From NCBI RefSeq assembly GCF_000349845.1, contig NC_020829.1, positions 434,001 to 498,000 of the forward strand: 64,000 nucleotides of DNA, written 5' to 3'. The DNA comes from Pseudomonas sp. ATCC 13867 (GTDB taxonomy: Bacteria > Pseudomonadota > Gammaproteobacteria > Pseudomonadales > Pseudomonadaceae). Below the pieces are notes generated by a model. It was given only the letters and a program-made list of their open reading frames with translations, searched no databases and was not told the DNA's origin. The position numbers and the translations under genes were made by a program. Shown here one piece after another: positions 54,831 to 63,677 of this stretch. Each line of letters starts with the position of its first letter. Within the stretch, counting starts at the first letter, position 1.

Positions 54831-57008
54831 TTACAGACCGTTCTTGGCCTTGAACTCGCGGCGGCGGCGGTGCAGGACCGGCTCGGTGTAGCCGTTGGGC
54901 TGCTTGGCACCCTCGATGACCAGTTCCAGCGCGGCCTGGAAGGCCACGTTGTCATCGAAGCTCGGCGCCATCGGGCGGTACAGCGGGTCGTTGGCGTTCT
55001 GGCGGTCCACCACCGAGGCCATGCGCTTGAGGCTTTCCAGCACCTGCTCCCGGGTCACCACGCCGTGGCGCAGCCAGTTGGCCAGCAGTTGGCTGGAGAT
55101 ACGCAGGGTGGCGCGGTCTTCCATCAGGCCGACGTCGTTGATGTCCGGCACCTTGGAGCAGCCGACGCCCTGGTCGATCCAGCGAACCACGTAGCCGAGG
55201 ATGCCCTGGGCGTTGTTGTCCAGCTCGTTCTTGATCTCTTCCGCGCTCCAGTTGGTGTTGGGGGCGAGCGGAATGGTCAGGATGTCGTCCACCGAGGCCG
55301 GCGCGCGCTTGGCCAGTTCGGCCTGGCGGGCGAACACGTCGACCTTGTGGTAGTGCAGCGCGTGCAGGGTGGCGGCGGTCGGCGACGGAACCCAGGCGGT
55401 GTTGGCGCCGGCCAGCGGGTGAGCGATCTTCTGCTCGAGCATGGCGGCCATCAGGTCGGGCATGGCCCACATGCCCTTGCCGATCTGGGCCTTGCCCTGC
55501 AGGCCGGTGGCCAGGCCGACGTCCACGTTGCTGTTCTCGTAGGCGCCGATCCACTTCTCGTTCTTCATGGCGCCCTTGCGCACCACGGCGCCGGCTTCCA
55601 TCGAGGTGTGGATCTCGTCACCGGTGCGGTCGAGGAAGCCGGTGTTGATGAACACCACGCGCTCGGCGGCCGCCTTGATGCAGGACTTCAGGTTGACGGT
55701 GGTGCGGCGCTCTTCGTCCATGATGCCGACCTTCATGGTATTGCGCGGCATGCCCAGCACGTCTTCGACGCGGCTGAAGATCTCGGCGGCGAAGGCCACT
55801 TCTTCCGGGCCGTGCATCTTCGGCTTCACCACGTACATCGAGCCGGTACGGCTGTTCTTGCGGCTGGTGTTGCCGTTGAGGTTGTGCAGTGCGATCAGGC
55901 CGGTGAACAGGCCGTCCTGGATGCCTTCGGGCACTTCGTTGCCCTGGGCGTCGAGGATTGCCGGGTTGGTCATCAGGTGGCCGACGTTACGCACGAACAG
56001 CAGGGAACGACCGTGCAGGGTGACCTCGGAACCGTCGACCTTGGAGTAGACGCGGTCCGGGTTCATGGTGCGGGTGAAGGTGCTGCCACCCTTGGTTACG
56101 GACTCGGCCAGGTCGCCTTTCATCAGACCCAGCCAGTTGCGGTAGACCACGACCTTGTCGTCGGCATCGACGGCGGCGATAGAGTCTTCGCAGTCCATGA
56201 TGGTGGTCAGCGCGGACTCCATCAGGACATCTTTCACGCCAGCGGCGTCGGTCTGGCCGATCGGGCTGGTGGGGTCGATCTGGATTTCGAAGTGCAGGCC
56301 GTTGTGCTTGAGCAGCACGGCTGCAGGCTTGGCGGCGTCGCCCTGGAAGCCGATGAACTGGGCGGCGTTCTTCAGACCGGTGTCGCCACCGCTCTTCAGG
56401 GTCACGGCCAGCGCACCGTTCTTCACGGTGTAGGCGGTGGCATCGACGTGGGAGCCGGACTCCAGCGGCGCGGCTTCGTCGAGGAAGGCGCGGGCGAAGG
56501 CAATCACCTTGTCGCCACGGACCTTGTTGTAGCCCTTGCCCTTCTCGGCGCCGTTCTCTTCACTGATCGCGTCGGTGCCGTACAGTGCGTCGTACAGCGA
56601 GCCCCAGCGGGCGTTCGAGGCGTTCAGGGCGAAACGCGCGTTCATCACCGGCACCACCAACTGCGGGCCGGCCATGTGGGCGATTTCTTCGTCGACATTC
56701 TGGGTGCTGGCCTGGAAGTCAGCCGCTTCCGGCAACAGGTAGCCGATTTCCTGCAGGAAGGCCTTGTAGGCGACCGCGTCGTGCGGCTGACCGGCGCGGG
56801 CCTGGTGCCAGCCATCGATCTTCGCCTGGAGGTCGTCGCGCTTGGCGAGCAGGGCTTTGTTCTTGGGTGCCAGATCGTTGATCACGGCTTCCACACCTGC
56901 CCAGAACTTTCCGGCGTCGACGCCGGTGCCGGGAATGGCTTCGTTGTTCACGAAGTCGAACAGGACTTTGGCGACCTGCAGGCCACCGACTTGAACGCGT
57001 TCAGTCAT
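54831..57008 (-). CDS. glcB: Malate synthase G
   Basis: Condenses glyoxylate with acetyl-CoA to malate in the glyoxylate shunt; cytoplasmic. It has 725 residues, the normal G-isoform length. Motifs are [73 protein letters not shown] and the C-terminal [25 protein letters not shown]. The ATG at 57008 gives the family start [14 protein letters not shown]; an earlier ATG four codons upstream is unlikely. It is monocistronic, with an AT-rich 294-base upstream region. Confidence 0.98.
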   Translation of the reverse strand: MTERVQVGGLQVAKVLFDFVNNEAIPGTGVDAGKFWAGVEAVINDLAPKNKALLAKRDDLQAKIDGWHQARAGQPHDAVAYKAFLQEIGYLLPEAADFQASTQNVDEEIAHMAGPQLVVPVMNARFALNASNARWGSLYDALYGTDAISEENGAEKGKGYNKVRGDKVIAFARAFLDEAAPLESGSHVDATAYTVKNGALAVTLKSGGDTGLKNAAQFIGFQGDAAKPAAVLLKHNGLHFEIQIDPTSPIGQTDAAGVKDVLMESALTTIMDCEDSIAAVDADDKVVVYRNWLGLMKGDLAESVTKGGSTFTRTMNPDRVYSKVDGSEVTLHGRSLLFVRNVGHLMTNPAILDAQGNEVPEGIQDGLFTGLIALHNLNGNTSRKNSRTGSMYVVKPKMHGPEEVAFAAEIFSRVEDVLGMPRNTMKVGIMDEERRTTVNLKSCIKAAAERVVFINTGFLDRTGDEIHTSMEAGAVVRKGAMKNEKWIGAYENSNVDVGLATGLQGKAQIGKGMWAMPDLMAAMLEQKIAHPLAGANTAWVPSPTAATLHALHYHKVDVFARQAELAKRAPASVDDILTIPLAPNTNWSAEEIKNELDNNAQGILGYVVRWIDQGVGCSKVPDINDVGLMEDRATLRISSQLLANWLRHGVVTREQVLESLKRMASVVDRQNANDPLYRPMAPSFDDNVAFQAALELVIEGAKQPNGYTEPVLHRRRREFKAKNGL

Positions 57009-57302
57009 TGCTTGCCTCACTCTGCTCAGGACCAGCTCGGGACACAGGCAAAACGCCTTGTAGTCCGAGCCGCGAAATACTACATGATGCCGTGGGAAAA
57101 ATCAGTGGGCTTGCGTCGCGGTTAGACCAAAGTACGCATCTCAGTCACGTAGCACTTATTATGTTCGCAAAAAATTCATTGATTGTTCCAGATAAATCTT
57201 AAAACTGTACACGTATAGTCCGGCTGGGTATCTGTGGCACCCCGTCGCAGCCAGCTCCGCAAGCCCCGCCTATACTGCTTTCTCCGCCCTGGAGAATCCC
57301 GC
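57009..57302. promoter_or_regulatory. Divergent glcB / GNAT gene control region
   Basis: The middle (about 57150-57215) is conspicuously AT-rich for this genome (TTATTATGTTCGCAAAAAAT and after). It contains the near-palindrome ACTGTACACGTATAGT. It should hold promoters for both genes, but I could not assign boxes. Confidence 0.4.
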
Positions 57303-57755
57303 ATGTCCGTGACACTTGCCACCGCCCCCGCCGATCTCGACGACCTGGTGCCGCTGTTCTCCGGTTATCTCGACTTCTACGAAGTGCCCGCGCCCCACAC
57401 GGCGATCCGCGGCTTTCTCCAGGCGCGCATCGAGCGTGGCGAGTCCACCGTGTTCATTGCCCGCAGCATCGACGGCCTGGCCGTGGGCTTCGTCCAACTC
57501 TACCCGTTCTTCGCCTCGTTGACGCTGCAGCCGGCCTGGCTGGTCAGCGACCTCTACGTGATGCCGGCCGCGCGCCGCGACGGTCATGGCGAAGCGCTGA
57601 TGAACGCCGCCCGCGTCCACGCCGAAGCCAGCGGCGCCTGCGGCCTGATGCTGGAAACGGCAAAGACCAACCGCGCCGGCCAGTCACTCTACGAGCGACT
57701 GGGTTACCAGCGTGACGAGAAGTTCTACACCTATTGGCTGGATCTTTCCGCCTGA
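57303..57755 (+). CDS. GNAT-family N-acetyltransferase
   Basis: Acetyl-CoA-dependent acetyltransferase of 150 residues. The acetyl-CoA loop is seen as VMPAARRDGHGEALMNAA (an R/Q-x-x-G-x-G/A variant), followed by LMLETAKTNRAGQSLYERLGY and YTYWLDL. Substrate is unknown. CTGGAGAATC precedes the ATG. It is followed after 12 bases by the GcvR-like gene, so the two probably share a transcript. Confidence 0.92.
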   Translation: MSVTLATAPADLDDLVPLFSGYLDFYEVPAPHTAIRGFLQARIERGESTVFIARSIDGLAVGFVQLYPFFASLTLQPAWLVSDLYVMPAARRDGHGEALMNAARVHAEASGACGLMLETAKTNRAGQSLYERLGYQRDEKFYTYWLDLSA

Positions 57756-57767
57756 CGGAGGTTGCTC

Positions 57768-58286
57768 ATGGATCACCTCGTTCTCACGGTCATCGCCCCG
57801 GACCAACCCGGCCTGGTGGAGCGCATCGCCCAGTGCATCGCCGCCCACGGCGGCAACTGGCTGGAAAGCCGCATGTCGCGCATGGCCGGGCAATTCGCTG
57901 GCATCCTGCGGGTGGCGGTTCCCGCCGAGGGCTACGACGAGCTGGTCGAGGGCCTGCAAGGGCTGTCGGCCCACGGCATTCGCGTGCTGCTGGCGGAGAG
58001 TGGCATCGAACCGTCGTGCAACTGGAAACCGATCCATCTGGACCTGGTCGGCAACGATCGCCCGGGTATCGTCCGCGATATCACCCGTCTGCTCACCGAA
58101 CATGGTGTCAACCTGGAGCGCCTGACCACCGAAGTCCTGCCGGCGCCGATGAGCAGCGAGCCGCTGTTCCACGCCGAAGCGCTGCTGGCGGTGCCGCTGA
58201 CCCTGCCGCTGGAAACCCTGCAGGAGCGCCTGGAGGCGCTGGCGGATGACCTGATGGTGGAAATGAATTTCCACAACGGGGATTGA
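57768..58286 (+). CDS. Glycine cleavage repressor-like double ACT-domain protein (GcvR family)
   Basis: Cytoplasmic regulator of 172 residues made of two ACT domains. The first starts LVLTVIAPDQPGLVERIAQCIAAHGGNWLESRM and the second PIHLDLVGNDRPGIVRDITRLLTEHGVNLERL. This is the GcvR arrangement; E. coli GcvR represses the glycine cleavage operon through GcvA. Whether it does so here is not known; no gcv gene is nearby. GGAGGTTGCTC precedes the ATG at 57768; a TTG six bases upstream is unlikely. Confidence 0.9.
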   Translation: MDHLVLTVIAPDQPGLVERIAQCIAAHGGNWLESRMSRMAGQFAGILRVAVPAEGYDELVEGLQGLSAHGIRVLLAESGIEPSCNWKPIHLDLVGNDRPGIVRDITRLLTEHGVNLERLTTEVLPAPMSSEPLFHAEALLAVPLTLPLETLQERLEALADDLMVEMNFHNGD

Positions 58287-58944
58287 TTCGCTGTCCTTCC
58301 ATCTCCTGCCTGTGGGTAAGTCTGTGGGCTCTCTGTGATTGGATTCGCAGAGAGCCCATTTTAATTGGCTTGTAGCCAGCCGGGCTTATCCACGATCCGC
58401 AGCGGCGCTGTGCACAGATCGCGTGGATCGCTCCGTGGGCTTTCTGTTGATAACTCTCTGCAAGTCAATGGATACGAGGCCTTGATGGAATCGTTCGTTT
58501 TCTGAGCGGTTCATTCGCTCCGGTCGTCTTGCGTGTTCTATCTGGAACGCCCTCCAGCCACTGTGCACAAAACCTCTGGATGAATCTGTGGAAAGACCGT
58601 TGGTGGATGGTTGTAAGCCTTTGCCTGCGGGGGATACGGAGAGTTGTCCACGGACTGATCGGCTTGCCCTGGAAGATTCACAGCATACGGGGATGAGCCT
58701 GTGGAAAAGCACCGGGAATCTGGCTGGGTCCAGCCAGTTACGTGGCTTCGAGAGAATTGATCGAAAAATGATCGAATGGCGCGCCGGCGAATCGGCCGAT
58801 CGGCACCGAGGCAACGGGACTGGGGATAAGGGGCCGGGGGAGGCGCTTATCCCCGTCTACGCGGGATGAGGCTGTGGATAATCTGCTGATGGCTTGCTGG
58901 AGGCCTCGGATGACGAGGCTTCCAGTGTTGTGATCAAGAACTGA
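58287..58944. other. 658-base intergenic region with DnaA-box-like cluster
   Basis: No coding sequence with homology. Sites resembling the DnaA box TGTGGATAA/TTATCCACA on either strand are: TGTGGGTAA 58311, TTATCCACG 58386, TGTTGATAA 58445, TGTGGAAAG 58587, TTGTCCACG 58644, TGTGGAAAA 58700, and a perfect TGTGGATAA at 58873. A GGGGATAAG / CTTATCCCC inverted repeat spans 58822-58854. This may be a DnaA-binding region or an intergenic repeat family; it should also carry the end of rarD transcription. Confidence 0.5.
58326..58366 (+). terminator. Terminator of GNAT-gcvR-like transcript
   Basis: Perfect 10-bp stem GGGCTCTCTG / CAGAGAGCCC with a 12-base loop, followed by ATTTTAATT. It lies 40 bases after the stop codon. 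Confidence 0.8.
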
Positions 58945-59832
58945 TCAGTTGTCGCGGGACAGGCGATACCAGATGTCCGCACTGTACACCACCAGTGCCA
59001 GCCAGATGCAGCCGAAGGACACCAGTCGGGTACCGTCCAGGTGCTCGCCGAACAGGAAGATGGCCTGCAGCAGCACCAGGGTCGGCGCCAGGTACTGCAG
59101 GAAGCCCAGGGTGGCGTAGGGCAGGTGGCGCGCGGCGGCGTTGAAGCACACCAGCGGTACCAGGGTGATCGGGCCGGCGGCGGCGAGCCAGAGCGCGTCG
59201 CGGGTGGTCCAGAACGCGGCATGGGTGCTCGGGCCGTCGGCGAACAGCAGCAACCAGCCCAGGGCCAGCGGCAGCAGTATCCAGGTTTCCACCACCAGGC
59301 CCGGCAGCGCGGCGACCGGCGCTTGTTTGCGGATCAGTCCGTAGAAGCCGAAGGTCAGCGCCAGCACCAGCGACACCCAGGGCAGGCTGCCCAGTTGCCA
59401 GAGCTGCTGGGCCACGCCGAGCGCGGCGAGGCCCACGGCGACCCACTGCAGCGGGCGCAGGCGTTCGCGCAGGATCACCAGCCCCAGTAGCACGTTGATC
59501 AGCGGGTTGATGTAGTAGCCCAGGCTGGCCTCGATCATGTGGCCGTTGTTCACTGCCCAGACGTAGACCAGCCAGTTGCTGGCGATCAGCAGGCCGCTGG
59601 CGGTGAGCACGGCGAGGCGCTTGGGATTCTCGCGCAGCTCGCGCCACCAGCCGGGGTGCTTCCAGACCAGCAGGAGCAGGGCGCCGAACGCCGCGGACCA
59701 GATGGCGCGGTGGGTGATGATTTCCAGTGCGGGAATGCGTTCGAGCAGTTTGAAGTAGATCGGGAAGAGCCCCCAGATGACATAGGCGGTCAGTCCCAGG
59801 GCATAGCCCTGGCGGGGATTGGCGGTAGCCAT
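58945..59832 (-). CDS. rarD: RarD-type EamA-family transporter
   Basis: Ten-helix drug/metabolite-superfamily transporter of 295 residues. It matches the chloramphenicol-sensitivity protein RarD: GLTAYVIWGLFPIYFKLLERIPALEIITHRAIWS, NWLVYVWAVNNGHMIEASLGYYINPL, and the C-terminal YATLGFLQYLAPTLVLLQAIFLFGE. Physiological substrate is unknown. It is an isolated minus-strand gene between the DnaA-box-like region and REP pair H. Confidence 0.94.
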   Translation of the reverse strand: MATANPRQGYALGLTAYVIWGLFPIYFKLLERIPALEIITHRAIWSAAFGALLLLVWKHPGWWRELRENPKRLAVLTASGLLIASNWLVYVWAVNNGHMIEASLGYYINPLINVLLGLVILRERLRPLQWVAVGLAALGVAQQLWQLGSLPWVSLVLALTFGFYGLIRKQAPVAALPGLVVETWILLPLALGWLLLFADGPSTHAAFWTTRDALWLAAAGPITLVPLVCFNAAARHLPYATLGFLQYLAPTLVLLQAIFLFGEHLDGTRLVSFGCIWLALVVYSADIWYRLSRDN

Positions 59833-60149
59833 GAAACATCCTTGGATAGGCAGCTAATGAATGGCCGGCTAATTCTAGGGTGCGCGCGGGGGCTTGTCTG
59901 TGCCGGGAAGGTGGCCGATGCCGGGGGAGCAGTGAATGTGCGTAACGTTGGCTTTACGGGGCGAGCTCTTCGTAGGAGCGAGCTTGCTCGCGAACGGCTT
60001 TCCCGGTCGTTCCGGTGTCATGCGGTTCGCGAGCAAGCTCGCTCCTGCAGGGGCTGGGGAGCCGCGAACGGTTGTACGCCCGCTGCGGCGCAGGAGCGGA
60101 CTGTGTCCGCGATCCGGCCAGCAGGCCGGTAATGAACACCGGCGTAGGC
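59833..60149. other. rarD-srkA intergenic region
   Basis: These 317 bases hold REP pair H (59972-60048) and a GC-rich stretch downstream of srkA. I see no gene. The rarD promoter should lie in 59833-59960, but boxes are not clear. Confidence 0.6.
59972..60048. repeat. REP pair (H)
   Basis: Canonical inverted REP arms around a spacer, right arm ending CTCGCTCCTGC (one substitution). It lies between srkA and rarD, both minus strand. Confidence 0.95.
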
Positions 60150-61124
60150 TCAGAACAACCGCAACGGCTCCTCATCCAGCGCCGCCAGCTGTTCGCGCAG
60201 CACCAGCACCTGGTCGCCCCAGTAGCGCTCGCTACCGAACCAGGGGAAGCTCGGCGGGAACGCCGGGTCGTCCCAGCGGCGCGCCAGCCAGGCACTGTAG
60301 TGCATCAGGCGCAGGGCGCGCAGGCCTTCGATCAGCGGTAGTTCGCGTGGGTCGAAGTCGTGGAACTCCTGGTAGCCGTCTACCAGTTCCGATAGCTGCC
60401 CAAGGCGGTCCTGGCGCTCGCCGGCGAGCATCATCCACAGGTCCTGCACGGCGGGGCCCATGCGGCAGTCGTCGAGGTCGACGACATGGAAGGTCTCGTC
60501 GCGGCACAGCAGGTTGCCGGGGTGGCAATCGCCGTGCATGCGGATGGGCGTGTAGCTCACCCGCGCATACAGCTCATCGACCTTCTTCAGCAGGTCGCGG
60601 GCCACGGATTCGTAGGCCGGCAGCAGGCTTTTGGGGATGAAGTTGCCTTCCAGCAGGGTCGTCAGGGACTGGTGGCCGAAGTTGTCCGGCGTCAGCGCCT
60701 CGCGGTGCTCGAAGGGGCGGTTGGCGCCCACGGCGTGCAGGCGGCCGAGCAATTGGCCGAGGCGATAGAGCTGGTCGAGGTTGCCGGGCTCCGGCGCGCG
60801 ACCGCCACGGCGGGGGAACAGGGTGAAGCGAAAGCCCGCGTGCTCGAACAGGGTCTTGCCCTCATGGACCAGCGGCGCCACCAGCGGCACTTCGCACTCG
60901 GCCAGCTCGGCGGCGTAGGCGTGTTCCTCGAGGATCGCCTCGTTGCTCCAGCGTCCCGGACGGTAGAACTTGGCGATCAGCGGTTCGCTGCCTTCGATGC
61001 CCACCTGGTAGACGCGGTTCTCGTAGCTATTGAGCGCCAGCACGCGGGCGTCACTGAGGAAACCGATACTTTCCACCGCATCCAGAACCAGGTCGGGCGT
61101 GAGGTCGGAGAAGGGATGGGACAT
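60150..61124 (-). CDS. srkA: Stress response kinase A (YihE/SrkA)
   Basis: Eukaryotic-like Ser/Thr kinase fold protein of 324 residues that counters stress-induced death in E. coli. Motifs are FSDLTPDLVLDAVESIGF, SYENRVYQVGIEGSEPLIAKFYRPGRW, the catalytic loop RMHGDCHPGNLLCR and DLDDCRMGPAVQDLWMML as the DFG equivalent. It is the last gene of a minus-strand group (comF, modE-like, modA-like, srkA). Confidence 0.95.
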   Translation of the reverse strand: MSHPFSDLTPDLVLDAVESIGFLSDARVLALNSYENRVYQVGIEGSEPLIAKFYRPGRWSNEAILEEHAYAAELAECEVPLVAPLVHEGKTLFEHAGFRFTLFPRRGGRAPEPGNLDQLYRLGQLLGRLHAVGANRPFEHREALTPDNFGHQSLTTLLEGNFIPKSLLPAYESVARDLLKKVDELYARVSYTPIRMHGDCHPGNLLCRDETFHVVDLDDCRMGPAVQDLWMMLAGERQDRLGQLSELVDGYQEFHDFDPRELPLIEGLRALRLMHYSAWLARRWDDPAFPPSFPWFGSERYWGDQVLVLREQLAALDEEPLRLF

Positions 61125-61180
61125 GGCGAGAATCCAGGCAGTGTGCAGGCCGCCTAGTGTACCCCCGCAAGCGCCGGGCC

Positions 61181-61591
61181 TCAGTGTCTGTTGCAGTCGT
61201 GTTGTTTCAGATAGTCGAGGAAGTGCGTGGCCAACGGGTGCCGTTCGCCACGCACCAGCGTCAGCGCCTGCATCGACTGGGCCGTGCAGCCGACGGGGCG
61301 GGGCTTCTCGCCGTGGCCCTGGTGGTGCAGGTGGGTCAGCGGCGCGGGTTGCGCGCTGAGCAGCAGGTCATAGGGCGTGCCCTGACGCAGCTGTTCGCCG
61401 AGTTCTTCGTCGGCGCCGCCGATCAGCAGCACCTTGTTGTGGGTGTCGATCTGGTAGCGGTCCACCAGCGGCGCAAGCATCGGCATCAGCGCTTCGCTGG
61501 CACCGACGCGCAATACGTCGGGACCGGCATGACCGGCCAGGGGCAGGGACAGCAGCAGGGACAGGGCGAACAGGCTTGGCAGGCGGCGCAT
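61181..61591 (-). CDS. Short exported ModA-like (molybdate-binding-fold) protein
   Basis: Exported protein of 136 residues. Signal peptide (LPSLFALSLLLSLPLAGHA) followed by a truncated type II solute-binding fold: VLRVGASEALMPMLAPLVDRYQ, LLIGGADEELGEQLRQGTPYDLLLSAQ, and TLVRGERHPLATHFLDYLKQHDCNRH. This resembles the first lobe and hinge of ModA, which normally has about 230-250 mature residues. It lies directly downstream of a ModE-type regulator, but modB and modC are absent. It could be a periplasmic molybdate sensor or a decayed ModA. Confidence 0.75.
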   Translation of the reverse strand: MRRLPSLFALSLLLSLPLAGHAGPDVLRVGASEALMPMLAPLVDRYQIDTHNKVLLIGGADEELGEQLRQGTPYDLLLSAQPAPLTHLHHQGHGEKPRPVGCTAQSMQALTLVRGERHPLATHFLDYLKQHDCNRH

Positions 61592-61702
61592 GGCGGGGCT
61601 CCGGGATGTCTGAAGCACAGGACCCGCCCCGAAAGGGCGGGAGTCGCTGGCGATCATTGGAGCGCGGCATGGCGGTGCGCGGCTTGATGTACGGCAGGGA
61701 AA

Positions 61703-62467
61703 CTACAGCGGCGTGCCGAGGATCACCTGGGCCGGGGAGAACTGCGCGCGAACCTGGGCGCCGGGCTTGAGGCGCAGGATCTCGATGCGTTCGGGATCGG
61801 TGAGGGCGCAGAGCATCTGCCCGCTGGGCAACTGGATACGCACCTCGCTGGGACCGTCGTCGGCTTCGCGGATGTCGTCGATGTGTCCTTCCAGCGCATT
61901 CAGTCCTTCCGGGCAGGGAATGTGCGGCAGGTCGACGTACAGCCAGCCGGCCTTCATCAGCGCCACCACCGGCTGGCCGTCGCGCAGCTCCAGCTTCTCG
62001 GTGCTTTCGCGGGTGACCCGCGCCTGGATGCGCGAGCCGCCGGGCAGCTCGATGCACACCAGGTCGTTGAGCCCGGCGGGTTCGATGGCGCAGATATGCC
62101 CGTGCAACTGGTTGCGCGCGCTGGTGCGCATCATCAGGCGGCCGATCAGTTCCAGGTCGGCCTGGTGCTCGACGTGTTCGACGATGTGTTCGCGCAGGGC
62201 TTCCAGGCGCTGGTAGAGCGTCAGCAGGCGCTCACCGTCGGCGGTCAGGCGTGCGCCGCCGCCGCCCTTGCCGCCGACGCTGCGTTCCACCAGCGGGCGG
62301 TCGGAGAGGTTGTTGAGCTCATCGATGGCGTCCCAGGCGGTCTTGTAGCTCATCCCGGCGGCCTTGGCCGCATGGGTGATGGAGCCGAGCTGGGCGATCT
62401 GGGCGAGCAGGGCGATGCGTTGTGGGCGGCGGGTGACGTGCTGGGTCAGCAGACTGAGGGTGGTCAT
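61703..62467 (-). CDS. ModE-family molybdate-responsive regulator
   Basis: Transcription factor of 254 residues. The N-terminal winged helix (ALLAQIAQLGSITHAAKAAGMSYKTAWDAIDELNN, VERSVGGKGGGGARLT) is the LysR-like ModE DNA-binding domain. Two C-terminal Mop/TOBE molbindin-like domains follow: TSARNQLHGHICAIEPAGLNDLVCIELPGG and ALEGHIDDIREADDGPSEVRIQLPSG. ModE binds molybdate and represses uptake genes. No modABC operon is present here, only the short ModA-like gene downstream, so its targets are probably elsewhere. Confidence 0.92.
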   Translation of the reverse strand: MTTLSLLTQHVTRRPQRIALLAQIAQLGSITHAAKAAGMSYKTAWDAIDELNNLSDRPLVERSVGGKGGGGARLTADGERLLTLYQRLEALREHIVEHVEHQADLELIGRLMMRTSARNQLHGHICAIEPAGLNDLVCIELPGGSRIQARVTRESTEKLELRDGQPVVALMKAGWLYVDLPHIPCPEGLNALEGHIDDIREADDGPSEVRIQLPSGQMLCALTDPERIEILRLKPGAQVRAQFSPAQVILGTPL

Positions 62468-62560
62468 GGTTTCGCGAGTGCTTATTGGTATGTCGCGAGG
62501 CTCCGTTGCTTGTCGATAAAACGCAAGGGGAAGTTGCCTGGAATGTGGATGAGCGGTCGT

Positions 62561-63301
62561 CTATTCCGGGGCCGGCGTACGTGCCAGGCAGTAGATGTCC
62601 ACCCGCCGGGCGCCGGCCTTGCGCAGTTCGCGGGCGATGAACTGGGCGGTGGCGCCGGTGGTCAGCACGTCGTCCACCACGGCCAGGTGCTGGCCGTCGA
62701 TCCGCGCGCCATCGGCCACGGCAAAGGCCCGGCGCAGGTTGCGCATGCGCGTGGCGGCGTCCAGGCCCTGCTGCGCCGGGGTGTCCTGGATGCGCCGCAG
62801 CAGTCGGTTATCCACAGGCAGGCCGAGTGGCGCGGCCAGCCAGCCGGCCAGCAGGGCGGCCTGGTTGAAGCCGCGCCGGCGCTCGCGTTGATGCGACAAC
62901 GGCACGGGCAGCAGGCGGTCCGGGCGCGGCAGTCCTTCGCCGAAGGCGTGCTGCAGGTGGCGCGCCAGCAACTGCGCGAGCAGCCGGCCGAAGGGCGCGT
63001 TGGCCTGGTGCTTGAAACGGGTGATCAGTGTGTCGACGGGGAAGCCATAGCACAGGGGCGTTTCGACGCGCTGGAAGGCGGGGGCGCGGCGCAGGCACTG
63101 CCCGCAGGTGAGACCGGCGGCGGGCAGGGGCAGGGCGCAGATCGCGCAGTGCCCGGCGAGCCAGGGCAGGTCGTCATCGCAACCGGGGCAGAGCGGCAGG
63201 CCGGACGGGTCCGCCCTGCCGCCGCACAACAGGCATTGCACGCGTGGACGCCACCAGACGGGGCGCCATTGCCGGATAGGACTCCATTGATAGAACCGCA
63301 C
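62561..63301 (-). CDS. ComF-family phosphoribosyltransferase-like protein
   Basis: Protein of 246 residues: an N-terminal zinc-ribbon-like segment (CLLCGGRADPSGLPLCPGCDDDLPWL, CAICALPLPAAGLTCGQC), then a PRTase domain with PVPLSHQRERRRGFNQAALLA and the PRPP motif LAVVDDVLTTGATA. ComF homologs act in DNA uptake during natural transformation; in Pseudomonas a salvage or competence role is possible but unproven. It begins just downstream of the small membrane protein gene on the same strand. Confidence 0.92.
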   Translation of the reverse strand: MRFYQWSPIRQWRPVWWRPRVQCLLCGGRADPSGLPLCPGCDDDLPWLAGHCAICALPLPAAGLTCGQCLRRAPAFQRVETPLCYGFPVDTLITRFKHQANAPFGRLLAQLLARHLQHAFGEGLPRPDRLLPVPLSHQRERRRGFNQAALLAGWLAAPLGLPVDNRLLRRIQDTPAQQGLDAATRMRNLRRAFAVADGARIDGQHLAVVDDVLTTGATAQFIARELRKAGARRVDIYCLARTPAPE

Positions 63302-63326
63302 TCCACCCCTCCGTGGGCGGCGGCCG

Positions 63327-63620
63327 TCAGTGGATCAGCCAGCTCAGGACCACCAGGCCCAGCACCGTCCAGATCAGCCCGCCGAAGATCGAGCGCCGCA
63401 GGAAGGCGCGGATGCCACTGTAGAGCAGCAGCAGGCCGAGGAAGAGCAGGACGAAGCTGAAGATCGAGACGTCGATTCCGACGGCGCGCGCCAGGCCGTG
63501 GAAAAAGTCGTCCATCGCCCGCCAGAGGCCGCCGAGCACCCCCGACAAGAGATCGACGATGAAGCGGATGGCCTTGCCGACCATCTGGCCGAGGCTGTCG
63601 AAGAATCCTTCTGTTCCCAT
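63327..63620 (-). CDS. Small two-helix membrane protein of unknown function
   Basis: Protein of 97 residues, not assigned to a family. An N-terminal amphipathic part (FFDSLGQMVGKAIRFIVDLLSGVLGGLWRAMDDFF) precedes two membrane helices (SIFSFVLLFLGLLLLYSGI and SIFGGLIWTVLGLVVLSWLI). There are 25 bases between its stop and the comF start. Conserved position beside comF is recalled from PAO1 (near PA0490). Function is unknown. Confidence 0.8.
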   Translation of the reverse strand: MGTEGFFDSLGQMVGKAIRFIVDLLSGVLGGLWRAMDDFFHGLARAVGIDVSIFSFVLLFLGLLLLYSGIRAFLRRSIFGGLIWTVLGLVVLSWLIH

Positions 63621-63677
63621 CTGGGTGATGACTCCTGAGTGTTCTGTTGGCTTGGAGTGGCCGGGTACGCATAGGGT

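Noticed and set aside
58588..58869. 93-codon frame in the gcvR-like/rarD gap
   Set aside because: It overlaps DnaA-box-like repeats, has no ribosome site and encodes no known domain.
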